Under the pieces are notes generated by a model that had not been told where the DNA came from, did not search any database, and saw only the letters and a list, made by a program, of their open reading frames with translations. From the NCBI GenBank assembly GCA_026315105.1, contig CM048744.1, forward strand, positions 840,296,094 through 840,360,093: DNA of 64,000 bases, given 5' to 3'. The number at the start of each line of letters is the position of its first letter. Position 1 is the first letter of the stretch. The position numbers and the translations under genes were made by a program. Below, in pieces: positions 11,372 through 23,300 of this stretch. The stretch comes from Locusta migratoria (lineage: Eukaryota > Arthropoda > Insecta > Orthoptera > Acrididae).

Positions 11372-11571
11372 ATGGCCTGCTATTCCAGCAATAACAGACC
11401 ACCTGCGGCTCGAAGGAAGTTCGCGACCAAGATCAAGGTAAAAAAAACCTCTCCAAGTACCCCAACAATCAAGAAACTGATTGGCAGGCTTGAAGGAACT
11501 GTTACTGTTCGTGATGACAGTGGTGGGAACGTAGGTAGTCTAAAAAAAAAGAGTGAAAACGCCTGACGAAA
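11372..11571 (+). pseudogene. mariner-type transposase, N-terminal HTH fragment (part 1)
   Basis: The frame begins ATGGCCTGCTATTCC and encodes N-N-R-P-P-A-A-R-R-K-F, then P-S-T-P-T-I-K-K-L-I-G-R-L-E-G-T, which resembles the first helix-turn-helix of mariner-like transposases and the related DUF4817-type domain. The frame ends prematurely after a run of A in 'agtctaaaaaaaaagag'. The coding sense resumes at 12613 after an RTE insertion. The DDE catalytic part is not found. The family assignment is from recall of the domain pattern and is moderate. Upstream 11180-11371 probably belongs to the same element but has no decisive feature. Confidence 0.6.
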
Positions 11572-12612
11572 TGTTGTTGTTGTTGTTCTTATCTTCAGTC
11601 CACAGACTGGTTTGATGCAGCTCTCCACGCCACCCTGTCCTGTGCAAGCCTCTTCATCCGAGAATAAGTTCGGCAACATACATCCATTTGAATCTGCTTA
11701 CTGTATTCGTCCCTCAGTCTCCCTATACGATTTTTACCCCACACACTCTTGTCTAATGCTAAGTTAACAATTCCTTGATGTCTCAGAATGTGTCCAACCA
11801 ATCTATCCCTTCTCTTAGTCAAAATATGCCAGACACTCCTTTTATCTCCAATTCAGTTAAGTACCATCTCATTAGTTACGTGATCTACCCATCTAATTTT
11901 GTCATTCGTCTGTAGCACCACATTTCAAAAGCTTCATTATCTTTTTATCTGAACTCCTTATCGTCCACGTTTCACTCCCATACAATGCTACACTTCAGAC
12001 AAATGCTTTCAGAAAGAACTTCCTATCAATTAAATTAATATTGGATGTTAGCAAGTTTCGCTTTTTTAGAAACGATTTTCTTCCCATAGCCATTTTGCAT
12101 TTTATATCTTCTTTACTTTGGTCATCAGAAGTTATTTTGCTACTCAAATAACAAAACTCATCCACCACTTTCATTGCCTCATTACCTAATTAACTCCTTG
12201 AGCATCACCTGATTTTCTGACATTACATTCCATTACCCCCGTTTTACTCTTGTTGATGTTCATCTTATGCCCTCTTTTCAAGACGCTGTCCATTCCGTTC
12301 AATTGCTCTTCCAGATCCTTTACAGTCTCTGATAAAATTACTATGTCATCGGCAAACCGCAAAGTTATTATTTCTTCTATCTGAACTTTAATTCCCTCTC
12401 CCAATTGCTCCTTGCGTTCCTTCACAGCTTGCTCAATGTACAGATTGAACAACATTGGAGAAAGATTACAACCCCGTCTTACTCCCTTCCCAACCTCTGC
12501 GTCCCTTTCATGCCCTTTAATAACTGCCGTCTGATTTTTGTATAGGTTGAATATAACTCTTCACTCCCTATATTTTACCCCTGATACCTTCAGAATGTGA
12601 AAGAGTGTAAGA
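11572..12612 (-). mobile_element. RTE-clade LINE (RTE-A), 5'-truncated, diverged
   Basis: Minus-strand copy whose 3' tail is the (TTG/CAA)n run at 11572-11590. Fragments encode the ORF end (A-W-R-A-A-S-N-Q-S preceded by R-R-D-R-L-V-G-H-I-L-R-H) and the core FADDIVILSE (12186-12455). The reading frame is broken several times. It interrupts the mariner fragment. Confidence 0.88.
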
Positions 12613-12735
12613 CATGCAAGCGCTGTGTATCAAACAAGCTCCAGGAAAACGATCAGACGAGCTGCACTACAGCTGACAATCAACCTGGACACACTACTAA
12701 ACACTGTTGTCCTACATCCATTTTGATAGAAAATT
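12613..12735 (+). pseudogene. mariner-type transposase fragment (part 2)
   Basis: In one frame this encodes V-R-H-A-S, then S-S-R-K-T-I-R-R-A-A-L-Q-L-T-I-N. That matches the second HTH of mariner-type proteins (pattern S-x-R-K-S-x-R-R-A-A). It is the continuation of 11372-11571 across the RTE insertion. Confidence 0.6.
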
Positions 12736-12991
12736 TAAACCCGACAGCCATTACGCCGCAGGGCTGAACAGCGGTTGTGTTTAGCTAACACTGTTGTGCA
12801 CAGAATTGACGACCCGGTCTTGATTTGCAAAGGGTTTGGTATGTCACTGAAGCCCACTTCCGTTTGAATGGGTTCGTAGATAAGCAAAACTGTAGCATTT
12901 GGGTCAGTGGTTCAGCGACCCCCGGGAAAAAATAAATAAATAAAATAAAAAGTGTTTTAAAAGTATTTTTCTCTCTTTCGTTCTTCTATCA

Positions 12992-13185
12992 AAAAAATGT
13001 TTGTATAGTCTATGGGACTTAACTACGTGGTCAGCAGTCCCTAAACTTACAAACTACTTATGAACTACTTACGAACTAGGACGGCACAAATATCCATGCC
13101 CGAGGGGGGATTCGAACCCCCGACCGTAGCGGCCGTGCAGACCGTGACTGGAGCGCCTTAGTCTCCTCGGCCACCGCGGCTGGCG
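12992..13185 (-). mobile_element. SINE1, full-length with TSD
   Basis: Perfect 12-bp TSD gttcttctatca at 12980-12991 and 13186-13197. Complete copy. Confidence 0.93.
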
Positions 13186-13197
13186 GTTCTTCTATCA

Positions 13198-13872
13198 GCT
13201 CGTATTATATGCATATTCAAAGTATTTATTTTGCATAAGAAACGTTGTACGTCCCACAGACGGCACGTATACGAGTCGTAGCGCTGCCGTTCAATATAGT
13301 CGGCAGTGGCCGCAGCGTTGCAATTCGCATGTGCGGCTGAGGTTCAAAGTCTCTTCGGAACCTCCCTGAAGGCAGCATATGGGCGCTCCTGCGGCAGGGA
13401 GGGACGAGGGGAATCGCTCCTTTTAACACTGTCGTTGGAGCTGGTACAGACGCCAGCTCCTGGCTACTCGAGCTCTGGCGGTTACGCACGAATGGTCCCG
13501 AAGCAAGAAAATGGAGCTACTGCGCACCTAGCCTTGCGCATGCACAAATCTTCCGTAAAGGCAACATCCGCCCTTCATATTTGTTTTTAGCGCATTGAAG
13601 ATTCATCAAAAACACATCATATTTGGTAAAATATCTTGTATCTGTAAATTAGAGACGCATCAAATGTAAAAGCATTCAGAAGATACGATCATGAATAATA
13701 ATGAAGTCACTGCTCTCCACCCATTGAGAATAGCGTGTAGTTAGCGGCATCTCGCCGCGTTGTCGAAGGTAGTCGGTTCGAGACCGACTGCAAGCAGCTT
13801 CTTTTAACCCAATCTTCGTTTTAACAGATACTGCAACAACAGTGACTTTTGTATTGTTACTTGCCACATATC
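13198..13872. other. Intergenic with a possible tRNA-like SINE head
   Basis: Positions 13731-13800 show an A-box-like 'gtagttagcggc' and a B-box-like GGTTCGAGACC, consistent with another tRNA-derived head, but no SINE body follows. A GC-rich patch at 13306-13590 is open on both strands and shows no recognisable domain. Confidence 0.4.
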
Positions 13873-14074
13873 TGCCGCGGTGGAGTAGCCGAGCGGTCTA
13901 AAGCGTCTCGCTGCGGAGCGCGCAGTTGCTCGCCGTGGAGATTCGAGTCCTCCCTGGGGCATGGGTGTGTGTGTTGTACTTAGGTTAGTTTACCTAGGTG
14001 TAAGTAGTTTGTAAGCTACGGACTGATGACCACGCAGTTTGGTCCGATAGATTTACAGACATTTGAACGTTTGA
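13873..14074 (+). mobile_element. SINE2, full-length
   Basis: Head 'gccgcggtggagtagccgag' with A box, a long variable-arm-like segment, a B box variant (GATTCGAGTCC), the 'ggggcatgggtgtgtgtgtt' junction and a tail ending 'acatttgaac'. The head looks derived from a class II (Leu/Ser-type) tRNA. Confidence 0.92.
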
Positions 14075-14235
14075 ACAACATGAAGAAGTCACTAATGCCA
14101 TTCAAGTAAACAGAACACCATTAAGCCCCAGATTCGTGAATCAATCGAATTTTCATGTATAAGAGAACCCTCTGGACACTTTCCATTTCTTCAGCTGTTC
14201 GTCGTCGCTGACAAAACGCTGGCGGTAAGACGCGC

Positions 14236-14438
14236 CGCCGCGGTGGAGTAGCCGAGCGGTCTAAAGCGTCTCGTTGCGGAGCGCGCGGTTGCTCGCCGTG
14301 GAGGTTGGAGTCCTCCTTGGGGCATGGGTGTGTGTGTTGTCCTTAGGTTAGTTTACCTAGGTGTAAGTAGTTTGTAAGCTACGGACTGATGACCACGCAG
14401 TTTGGTCCGATAGATTTACAAACATTTGAACATTTTGC
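14236..14438 (+). mobile_element. SINE2, full-length
   Basis: Second SINE2 copy 160 bp downstream, nearly identical to 13873-14074. Its B box is changed to GGTTGGAGTCC. Confidence 0.92.
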
Positions 14439-16027
14439 CACATCTTTGGACGTTTTAGCAAATGTGTCACGATTTTGAGCGTAAATGGCATTTATACTCT
14501 TCATTGTTGCAAATATTTAACTATTTGAAAATATGTAAGGGAGAGAAGACTTTACGCATGAGGGGGAGGGAGGGGGGGGGTGCTGCTTACAGTCCTGCGT
14601 GACCCGAAGATAGCTTGTCTCTTCATCGTAAAAGATTCATCTTGTTACAGTCACTTAACATTGTAATCAGTTACTTACTGTGTTTTAGTGTTCATGTGCT
14701 ATTCATATGTTCTTGGTGTATATTATTGAAGAAATGTGAACAGCATTCAGTATCATTTAGATATAAATTACTGAGATTTCGGCTTGGAACAAAATTGTGA
14801 AATAACGTATCTTGGTAGGCCTATGCCTCAGCTCGAGTTGAAGCAAGTGCAAACAAGCCGAGGTAAGACATTCTGCAGATGTTTTAACGAAAATATATTT
14901 CCGGCTGGGGGGGGGGGGGGTTAGAGGTGTGTCGCACTATCAAGAGGAGAGAACCCAGAGTCATCTGAAGCACCAGCCGGGATTCATTGTGTTTTCTTCT
15001 GTGGTTCTACTAAATTTAATCATCAACAGTTCTCATGCTAAGGGTTTACTTTATTCTGAATAAAGTGAGCTATTAAGATTACTCGCGTTTTCTATGTTGT
15101 CCTCTACAAGTGTTTTCCTTTGAAGCAGATTGCCAGTTTGTCACTATTTACGATTTTACACTATTTATAAAAGTTGACGGAAGTCGCCATATCTGAAGTC
15201 TGGCGGGTTGCATTTGTCTTTTGTTTCTGTCTATCGTCTATATGGGGTGTTACGTTCTTATAAGTTCTTTAGTTCGCACTAATAAAAAAGAAGCACATAT
15301 TAAATGATAAAATAAACATCACCAACCAAAAATTATTTAAACTAAAAAGACACATTCTACACAAAGACAAACCTCCCGTAGCCTCAAACCCACCACATAA
15401 TATGACCACACCAGAAAACAACAGTCCCCTTACAGACACAGGCATATTGTAGAAAATCAGTATACATCACACCTTTACACACACACGCGCGCGCGCGCGC
15501 GCGCGCGCGCGCGCCCACACGCACACGCACACAATAAAATCAAAAAATCACTCACATATTCCTAGCAGTCGCCTATTTTGACAGAAACAAAATATGTCTC
15601 ACAGTGCCAAACAAATAATTTATAAGCAAATAACACACATATAGATGGTAAAGAAAAGCTTCGGAAATGGCGAGTTTTCGTCAAACATTTTAAAATAGTA
15701 TAAGTATAAATAATGTAATTGTAAATAGTGGCAGCCAGTGGCAATGAGCTAAAAAAAATAAAGAAATCACATTCACATAAAGAGGGCAACACAAAAAAAG
15801 TAAGTAATCTTAGTAGTACATTTAATAGAAAATAAAATAAACGCATAGCAAGAGAACTGTTCATTACCGAATTTAGTAAAATACCACACAAAAATATAAA
15901 AGAAAAAATATTTACTGTACAGTTGAGCACTGAAGATGCTTTAAAATAAATTGAAAAGCTTCTGGTCTCAAACAGACAAATTTATAGTTGCAAAAGACGG
16001 TTAACCTAACTTATACAAACTGTCTCT
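14439..16027. other. Intergenic, low-complexity
   Basis: AT-rich sequence with poly-G runs near 14572-14580 and 14906-14921 and a CA/CG run at 15478-15534. A 122-residue minus-strand frame (15562-15930) is hydrophobic only because of A/T bias. No gene is supported. Confidence 0.5.
15478..15534. repeat. (CA)n(CG)n microsatellite
   Basis: Alternating AC then CG dinucleotides, with a CG core of about 34 bp. It is compositionally like the run at 9671-9740. Confidence 0.92.
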
Positions 16028-17126
16028 AGACTGTTGCGTATAATCCTGTCATTGATCGGTTAGAAAAGGCATCAGAAGATGAAAAGCAACTGCAAAATAA
16101 TTTACATAAGACATCCACACGGTGTAAAAATCGTCAATTGACCCTTATTAATTAAAACTGTAAAGTCATCTATATGAGCACTAATATGAATCCATAAACT
16201 TCAGTTATAAGACAAATGTCAAATGTACAGGCCGTAAATTCAACTAAATACCTATTGGTTTGAACACCACAGTGCTTTACTAGGCATGGTCCAGTTTGGA
16301 GGTGGTATGCCGTTGCCTTCCTCCGACCTTCGAACTGACTTACCCAGCCAGTTATAGGGGGACCTACAGTTTCACGTGGGTTCCGAACCACGGTGTTACT
16401 CGGTATTTTTCACATGAGCAATTCTGCCAGAGGTGAAATAAGTGGAAAGTGACAGATAAAAATCCTAGGACCTGGCGGGGATCGAAACCGCGACCTTTGA
16501 ATTTGTAGTCTGGCACTCTACCAGTGTGCAACCGAGGCGCACACTAAATACCTAGGAATAACAATTACGAACAACTTAAATTTGGAAAGCACACACAGGA
16601 AGTATTGTAAGGAAGGCGAACAAAAGGCTACGTTCCATTGGCACAAGATGCAACACTACTAAATAAACTGCCTACAATACACTTGTGCGTCCAAATTAGG
16701 AGAATTGCTGCGCATTGTTGGATACCACTGGATACCCACAGTGCGACTGACTGAGGATATAGAGAAAGTTCAGAGAAGGGCAGCTCATTTTGTATCATCG
16801 CGTTATAAGGAGGAGAGTGTCAAAATAATGCACGACTTGGGCTGGAAATCATTTAAAAAAAGGCGTTATTAGTTGTAGCTAAATTCAGTTGTGAAATCTC
16901 GTTCACCAACAGTCTCTTCCGAATACGAATATTTTTATAGCACTCACGTTCACAGTAAGACATGATCATTAAAATAAAAAACGAAAGAATTAGGTGTTCC
17001 TTTTTTCTGCGCCTCATTACAGAATGGAACTGGAACTGTAGAGAAAAATCATAAAATCGGTTCGATGAACCCTCTGCCATACAATTAAGTGTGATGTACA
17101 GAGTATTTATGTAGATGTAAATTTAG
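16028..17126 (+). mobile_element. CR1/Jockey-like LINE, diverged, hosting a SINE
   Basis: Degenerate plus-strand copy: equivalents of the E-D-E-K-Q-L-Q-N, tgtaaaaatcgtcaattgac and K-Y-L blocks, then the 3' end 'ctctgccatacaattaag...cagagtatttatgtagatgta'. It has multiple stops. It is interrupted by a different SINE at 16255-16542. Confidence 0.82.
16255..16542 (-). mobile_element. tRNA-derived SINE4 inserted in LINE
   Basis: Flanked by a perfect 12-bp TSD (actaaataccta at 16243-16254 and 16543-16554). Read on the minus strand it starts with a tRNA-like head (tcggttgcacactggtagagtgcc as D arm and A box, GGTTTCGATCCC as B box) and then an unrelated body. This is the only copy of the family here. 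Confidence 0.85.
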
Positions 17127-17187
17127 ATTAAGTGTGCAACCTTCCTATCGGTACTCACCAATAAGAATTGGGCAATACACAACTCAG

Positions 17188-17554
17188 ATTAGATTAGATT
17201 AGATTAATACTTGTTCCATAGATCATGAATACGACACTTCGTAATGATGTGGAACGTGACAGTTAAATGAAATGTGTCAACACATAATATTACATGACAC
17301 TTAATTTTTGAATATTTTATTATTTTGTATTATTTTTTTATTTTTTAATTAATTTTTTTATTCTTTTAATTTTTTTACCTAAAGTACTAACTTTTATCTA
17401 GAAATTCATCTAATGTGTAGAAGGAATTGCCAATCAGAAATTCTCTTAATTTATTTTTAAATGCTAGTTGGCTATGTCAGAATTTTGATACTACTAGGTA
17501 AGTGACCAAAGACTTTTTTTGGGGCAGAATAATTAACCCCTTTCTGTGACAGAG
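17188..17554 (-). mobile_element. LINE-3 (Jockey/CR1 superfamily) 3' end
   Basis: On the minus strand this encodes the C-terminus Q-L-A-F-K-N-K-L-R-E-F-L-I-G-N-S-F-Y-T-L-D-E-F, ending L-D-K-S-stop, followed by a 3' UTR and a (TAATC)n tail at 17188-17207. It is flanked by the short repeat actcag (17182-17187, 17555-17560). Confidence 0.82.
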
Positions 17555-17747
17555 ACTCAGGGTAGTAAAACGTTCATGGCTCGTTGTCTCTGTTAAGAGT
17601 GGTGAGTTATGTATGTCAGTTACTATGCCCTAAACAGCTACCCAATCTGTTTAAACAAGATCAATAATTAATATGTAGTTTAGCCAGTCTATCAATCTGC
17701 ATGTGACGTGAAAATATATTTTAACAAACATAGATTAAACCTCTGAA

Positions 17748-17955
17748 TTTTATTTTATTTTTATTTATATATTTATTAATTTTTAAATTTTTAGCTTATG
17801 GGGCTTAACTACGGGGTCATCAGTCCCTAAACTTACAAACTAGTTATGAACTAGCTTATACTAAAGACGGCACAAATATCCATGTCCGAGGGGGGATTCG
17901 AATCCCCGACCACCGTGACTGCCACGCCGCAGACCGTTCGGCCACTGCGGCCGGC
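17748..17955 (-). mobile_element. SINE1 with TSD
   Basis: 11-bp perfect TSD aaacctctgaa at 17737-17747 and 17956-17966. The 3' end has an extended T/A-rich stretch and the head has an internal deletion (the segment between the B box and the A box is rearranged). Confidence 0.9.
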
Positions 17956-19652
17956 AAACCTCTGAATAACCATCAAAATGGATTCTAAGATAAAGAAGTG
18001 ATTCACTCACGAAGTAATTCTTTATAAATGGAGTTTATTAGTCTTTTTGGACATGAAAATGCGGAGGTGGTCCTACTTTATACATCGGAAAATAACAGAA
18101 TATTTCTCCTACTATTGTTCATTAGAGTCACAATAAGTATCACACGCACTCTAGAGTAAACGTTCCAAATTATCACTCGTAAATTAGTGAAGTCCATCGA
18201 ACATTGCAGTTCCAAATTTATCCGCATTAATTACAGTATTTGTTCTAAAACACAGTTTCTCATCACACGAGTACACGATTGCTGAATTATCGCAGTTCCA
18301 CAGCCCTACTACCGTGCATAGTTTATCACATTTCAAGCAGAGACTAAGTTCTGCAGTCACAGTCCCGTAATTTTTAAGTCCAAACATGCCTATCTATTCA
18401 AATTACAAGTTGGTAACGCGGCTTCAGACCACCCAGCATCACAGCCTTTCAGCACCACGTCCAAGTTACGAGTCCCTTCCCAATTTTTCGAAAGCGTGCT
18501 CTAGCTGCTCCTAAAATTGCATACTTCCGCTAATCCTAACGACTCATCTTTAAAATACGATTTCCCTTCCAAAATATTATACATTTCAATATCACAGAAT
18601 TATATGTTTTGACCACCTCCCTACAAATGTTGTTTACATTTAACAAACAAATACATATTTAACAATACTAAAATCGGTTGAGACTGAAGCTCTTTGCTCA
18701 GGTAGCTATTAAGCGTGGCGTCTCACTGTTCAAATATACTGCCGCCGTTGAAATGCACTTACACAATTAATACGTAATTTATCATAGCTTTTTATGCAAA
18801 TATATTCATTTCTTGTCCACAAATACATATAATTGTTTATGTATAAATTATATGCTGCATATTTTCTATTTTTAGTCGGCCATGAGATAGTTAAGAGGCT
18901 GTCTACAACATAAAATGAACGTTACTAAGAATAATATTAAATATAATAAAATACATGTGATGCGCTTTGCTGGGTTCATGTTTTGTGTTTCTGTGATGGA
19001 ATCTATGTTCTGACACAAGAATATTACTACCTCAACGAAAAGCAGAAGAAGAGAGTAAAACAAAGTTTATTGAAAGAATACGGAAATAACGTGGTATGTC
19101 TTTTAAGATAGGTAGCGTGGTGCAATGCTGCCCATTTGCTTCTTAAACTGTTACTGATAAACATTACGTATCAATAACTGTAAATATAAGTCTTACAATA
19201 ATATTATTATAGTACTGAAATTTATCGGATTTTTATCTGTAAGGGGTATTGAAATTTTAATTACGGCGTTTGATTCTCCCAAGTTTCCTGAATCCATCAA
19301 TGTAATTATATTTGCCATATGATCATTCCTTGATTTTATATGGAGTTTTTGAATAATGTGTGTGGCTATATTGTATTTCAGTTGTAATCTGGGAGAGCCG
19401 CCCTCGCTCAGCCAAAACCGCCGTTTCCTGTTTCCGAGCATATTAGGAAAACCCTAGTGACCAGTATTCCATTCACTAGGTCCAAACTGTTAACTGGCTG
19501 GCTGAGGAACCCAACACCCTGACAAAACCCGCTTTTTATATGTAAACAATCGTCTTTCCCTGTATCTGTAATGTCACAAGTGGTTCTCTACAATGGGACC
19601 AAATAAATGTTGGGGACACAGTCGCAAGCGTTCTGCATTTAAGGTTCATGAA

Positions 19653-19847
19653 ATGAAATGTTTGTAAATCTAAGGGGCTTGTTATCAGCCCTAGGCTTAA
19701 AACTATTTAAACTAACTTATGATAATGACAACACACACACACACACACACACACATGCCACGGGGAAGACTGGAACCTCCGAGGTCGAGCAACCGCGTGC
19801 TACGCAGCTACGCGTCTTAGTGCGCTCGTCCACTTCACCGCGGCTAC
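19653..19847 (-). mobile_element. SINE2-like with internal (AC)n, TSD
   Basis: 10-bp perfect TSD ggttcatgaa at 19643-19652 and 19848-19857. A CA microsatellite (19730-19754) has grown in the segment that is 'tgtgtgtgtt' in SINE2. Confidence 0.88.
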
Positions 19848-19982
19848 GGTTCATGAAGTGGCAATATCGACAGCGATCGTGCGTTATGTTGGGAGAGAGA
19901 AGCGCGAGTCAGTTGTTTGTCGCTTACCACCAAGCGAGACAGCATGTAACACCGCAGCGGTATCCCAACAGGATACACACTT

Positions 19983-20034
19983 GCCGCGGTGGAGTAGCCG
20001 AGCGGTCTAAAGCGTCTCGCTGCGGAGCGCGCGG
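19983..20034 (+). mobile_element. SINE2, 5' part (split by the I-type LINE)
   Basis: First 52 bp of a SINE2 that resumes at 26158. The whole SINE keeps its own 11-bp TSD gatacacactt at 19972-19982 and 26297-26307, on either side of more than 6 kb of inserted LINE. Confidence 0.93.
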
Positions 20035-20393
20035 TTTTTTTTTATTTTTTTTTTTTTTAATTCTTTATTATGGCTTTTGGTGACAGTGACCATACAGCCA
20101 GCGATTATTACATTGACAACATTACAATAGAATTGAGATTCTTACAATGTACAGCACAATATTAATAAGTATGTTACATCATATAGCCTTAGAGTAAAAG
20201 TAGAAAAATAACATGTAAAGACATTAAACAATACATATTTAACAGTACGACAGATATTTGTAATACAATAAAAGTGCAGAAAGCATAGGACCAAATGAGA
20301 GGTGCAAAGACAAATGGAAGTCAAAATATAATATAAAATCACTTATGCAGTTTCCCGCTGTGCATGTTCAAGGTAAACACACTAGCTCTAAAA

Positions 20394-23300
20394 TTAGAGC
20401 TGTATGCCAGTGACTTTGAGGTAGTCCTTCAGTAAAGTGTACTTAAGCTTGTCGAATCCATGAAGGAGGACAGTGACACTTGTGGGGAGGGGGTAACCCC
20501 TCGCGACCAGCGTTCGGTAGAATACACTTTGTGCGGCCGTGTACTTGGTGCATGCCAGTATGATGTGGTTGAGATCCGCCACTGCCGTTACATCTTTGTC
20601 GCAATGCCGAGAAGCGATGATTTTCAAACGGTGTAGGTGGGCAGGGTAACATCCATGCCCCAGTCTCATCCGAATGATAGACGTTGCATGACGTCTACTA
20701 AGCGTCATCGATGAAAACCACGGTCGTGAGGAGACATTTGGTTGTATAGCTGCCAGGTGTCCTCCCTTAAACACATGAGAGAGGTGCCATTCGTGGTCCC
20801 AAGTGCGATAGGCAGCTTTCCGAATCGTCGTTCGTAAGTCTGTATATGGAATCGGCGTGGGGCGTTGTTGTCCTTCCGTAATACTTCTCTTGGCAAGGCG
20901 GTCTACTGTTTCGTTATGGGGTATACCTCGATGTCCTTTAATCCAAAGTAAGTGGATGTCTATGCCCACTGTCTGTGCATTTGTTATGGCCTCCAAGACG
21001 TCCAATATATATCTATTCGTTCGTTTGTCAAACGTCGGATGTTGTAATTTTTTCAGCACGCTTTGAGAGTCGGTGAGGATCAATATAGAGTTAAATGTTC
21101 GTGCGCCGTAATAAATGGCCTCCCTGATGGCTAGTAACTCTGCCGTGTAAATAGATGACGCAGGCGGAAGCGCAAACATTTGGTAGGTGCCGTTAGAGGG
21201 GCAAAAGAAGGCGTATCCCACCCCTGCTTCAGTTTTAGAGCCGTCAGTATAGATGTGAGCATGCTGTGGCCAGTTGCGGAGAAGAAACTGTTCCACGTCG
21301 AGAGTGATGTTGGTCCCCGTTGTGTAGTCTGATGGCAAATGTGTCACCGGGACTGGGTTGAAAAACAGATGATAAGAATAACGGAAACAAGGAAGTTTGG
21401 TGTCCTGTATGATGAGTGGGAAGAGATGTCTCCATTTCTCGTAGCTGCGAACCAGTAAAGGAACTCGGGTCATGCCTCTTCTGTGATGCATTTCTGTTAT
21501 GTTCCAAAATTGGTGTACCGTTTTGAGAGAGGCACTATCACATATTGACGCTCGGCTGAGGAGGAAAATATCGGACAGCATCTGTCGACGTATAGTTAAC
21601 GGCATTCCGAGAACAAGACGAAGCATTCTGTACTGGAGGGCATCAAGTTTGCGCAGGGTCGATTGCGCTGCAGTAGCGTAGACGATACTGCCATAATCCA
21701 AAACGGAGCGGATCAAGACCTTATAAAGAGTAAGGAGTACCGTCGGATCGGCTCCCCACCAAACTCTGGCAAGCATACGCAGGATATTTGCAGTAGTGTC
21801 CACTTTGTCCAAGAGATATTCAACATGGCGCGTCCACGTCAGTTTGCTGTCGAAGTAAACACCAAGGAACTTAGCATATGACCGAACAGGCAGTTTGTAT
21901 GGACCGAGCTGACGGTCTGGAGAGAAATAATTCTGTCGTTTCCTCGTGAATATCACCACAGTAGATTTTTCAGGCGACAGCGTGAGTCCGTGTTCTAACT
22001 CCCATTCAGCCAGTTTTTCACATGCAGTAGTAAGCCATATGTTAGTCACCCAAAAGCACGACGAGTGGGCGTATATACAAACGTCGTCCGCGTACTGTAG
22101 AACTTTGACAGTAGGATGAAAGATAGAGTCTAAGTCGGCAACATACAAGGCGTATAGCAAGGGGCTTAATATCGCACCTTGCGGGAGGCCACGGGAAACG
22201 ATTCGTGGGCCATGTAACACATTGTCCTGGTCACGGATATAAACAGTGCGGCAACAAAGTAATTTGTATATAATTCTTAACACCTTTAGCGGGAGATGCA
22301 AAAGTTGTAATTTATTTATAAGTTTATGTATCAAAACATTGTCATAAGCCCTCGAAAAATCAAGAAAAAGAGCCGTCAAATACCCATTTGTCAGGAATGT
22401 TTTTTCGATGTCCATAGCAAGAGATGTTATATTATCGTAAGTGCTCTTCCCCTTGCGAAAACCGTATTGTGTCCGTGGGAACAGATCGTGATGCTCTAAC
22501 CACCATTCTAACCGGACCTTGAGGAGACGTTCAAAGGTCTTGCACACACATGACGACAATGCAATGGGGCGATACGACGTTGCCTGACCAGGGTCTTTTC
22601 CAGGTTTCAATATAGGAACCAATACCTGAGTGGTCCAGTCGGTTGGAACAGACCCCTCTCTCAAGATGTCATTAAAGATATTCAAAAGAATAAGTTTTGC
22701 ATCATCAGACAAATTGCGTATCATGGAGTAATGTATCTGGTCATGCCCGGGCGACGTATCGTTCGAGGGCGGCAGCGCACTGTTGAGTTCAGCGAGGGAG
22801 AACGGTGAGGTGAGATCATCTTGAAGATCTTCAACGGCGATATATGTGGTGGGATCAATGGGTTCTGGCATGGCCGTAAGAGGTGCTACAATGTTGGCAA
22901 ACTCGTCTATCCAGGTCTGTAACCGCTTGGGAGGCATTGGTTTTCGTTTGAGTGAGTTAACTTTCGACCAAATCCTTCCGACAGGAGTATGCAGGGATAA
23001 CTGTTCACAAAATTTCTTCCAATGTTCTGTTTTACAAGTCTTGAGAAAGCGTTTGGTAGTCGCATCTATACGTTTGTAGGCGAGGTAGTTTTCCCATGTG
23101 GTTTCCCGTTTAAAACGGCTACATGCCAGTCTCCTTTGCGCCACTCGACGCGAGCACTCTTGGTTCCACCAGGCAACCGGCAGACGTCTACTGCCAGTTA
23201 CCACCCTTGTCTGTGGGATTGACTGCGATGCTGCTAGGTTGATGCAATTCCTATAATGAGCGTACCTTGTTTGCGGTGACAACTCGGTGGGGAACGACGA

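Larger units (their letters stand above)
17133..19577 (+). repeat. Unclassified dispersed repeat, copy 2
   Basis: Collinear with 1178-3019 but 2445 bp long because it contains a LINE-3 end (17188-17554) and a SINE1 (17748-17955). Both insertions lack counterparts in copy 1, so they date after duplication. Starts 'tgtgcaacc', ends 'aatgtcaca'. Confidence 0.78.

Noticed and set aside
15562..15930. 122-residue hydrophobic ORF, possible membrane protein
   Set aside because: Hydrophobicity follows A/T-rich low-complexity DNA; no start context or domain supports it.
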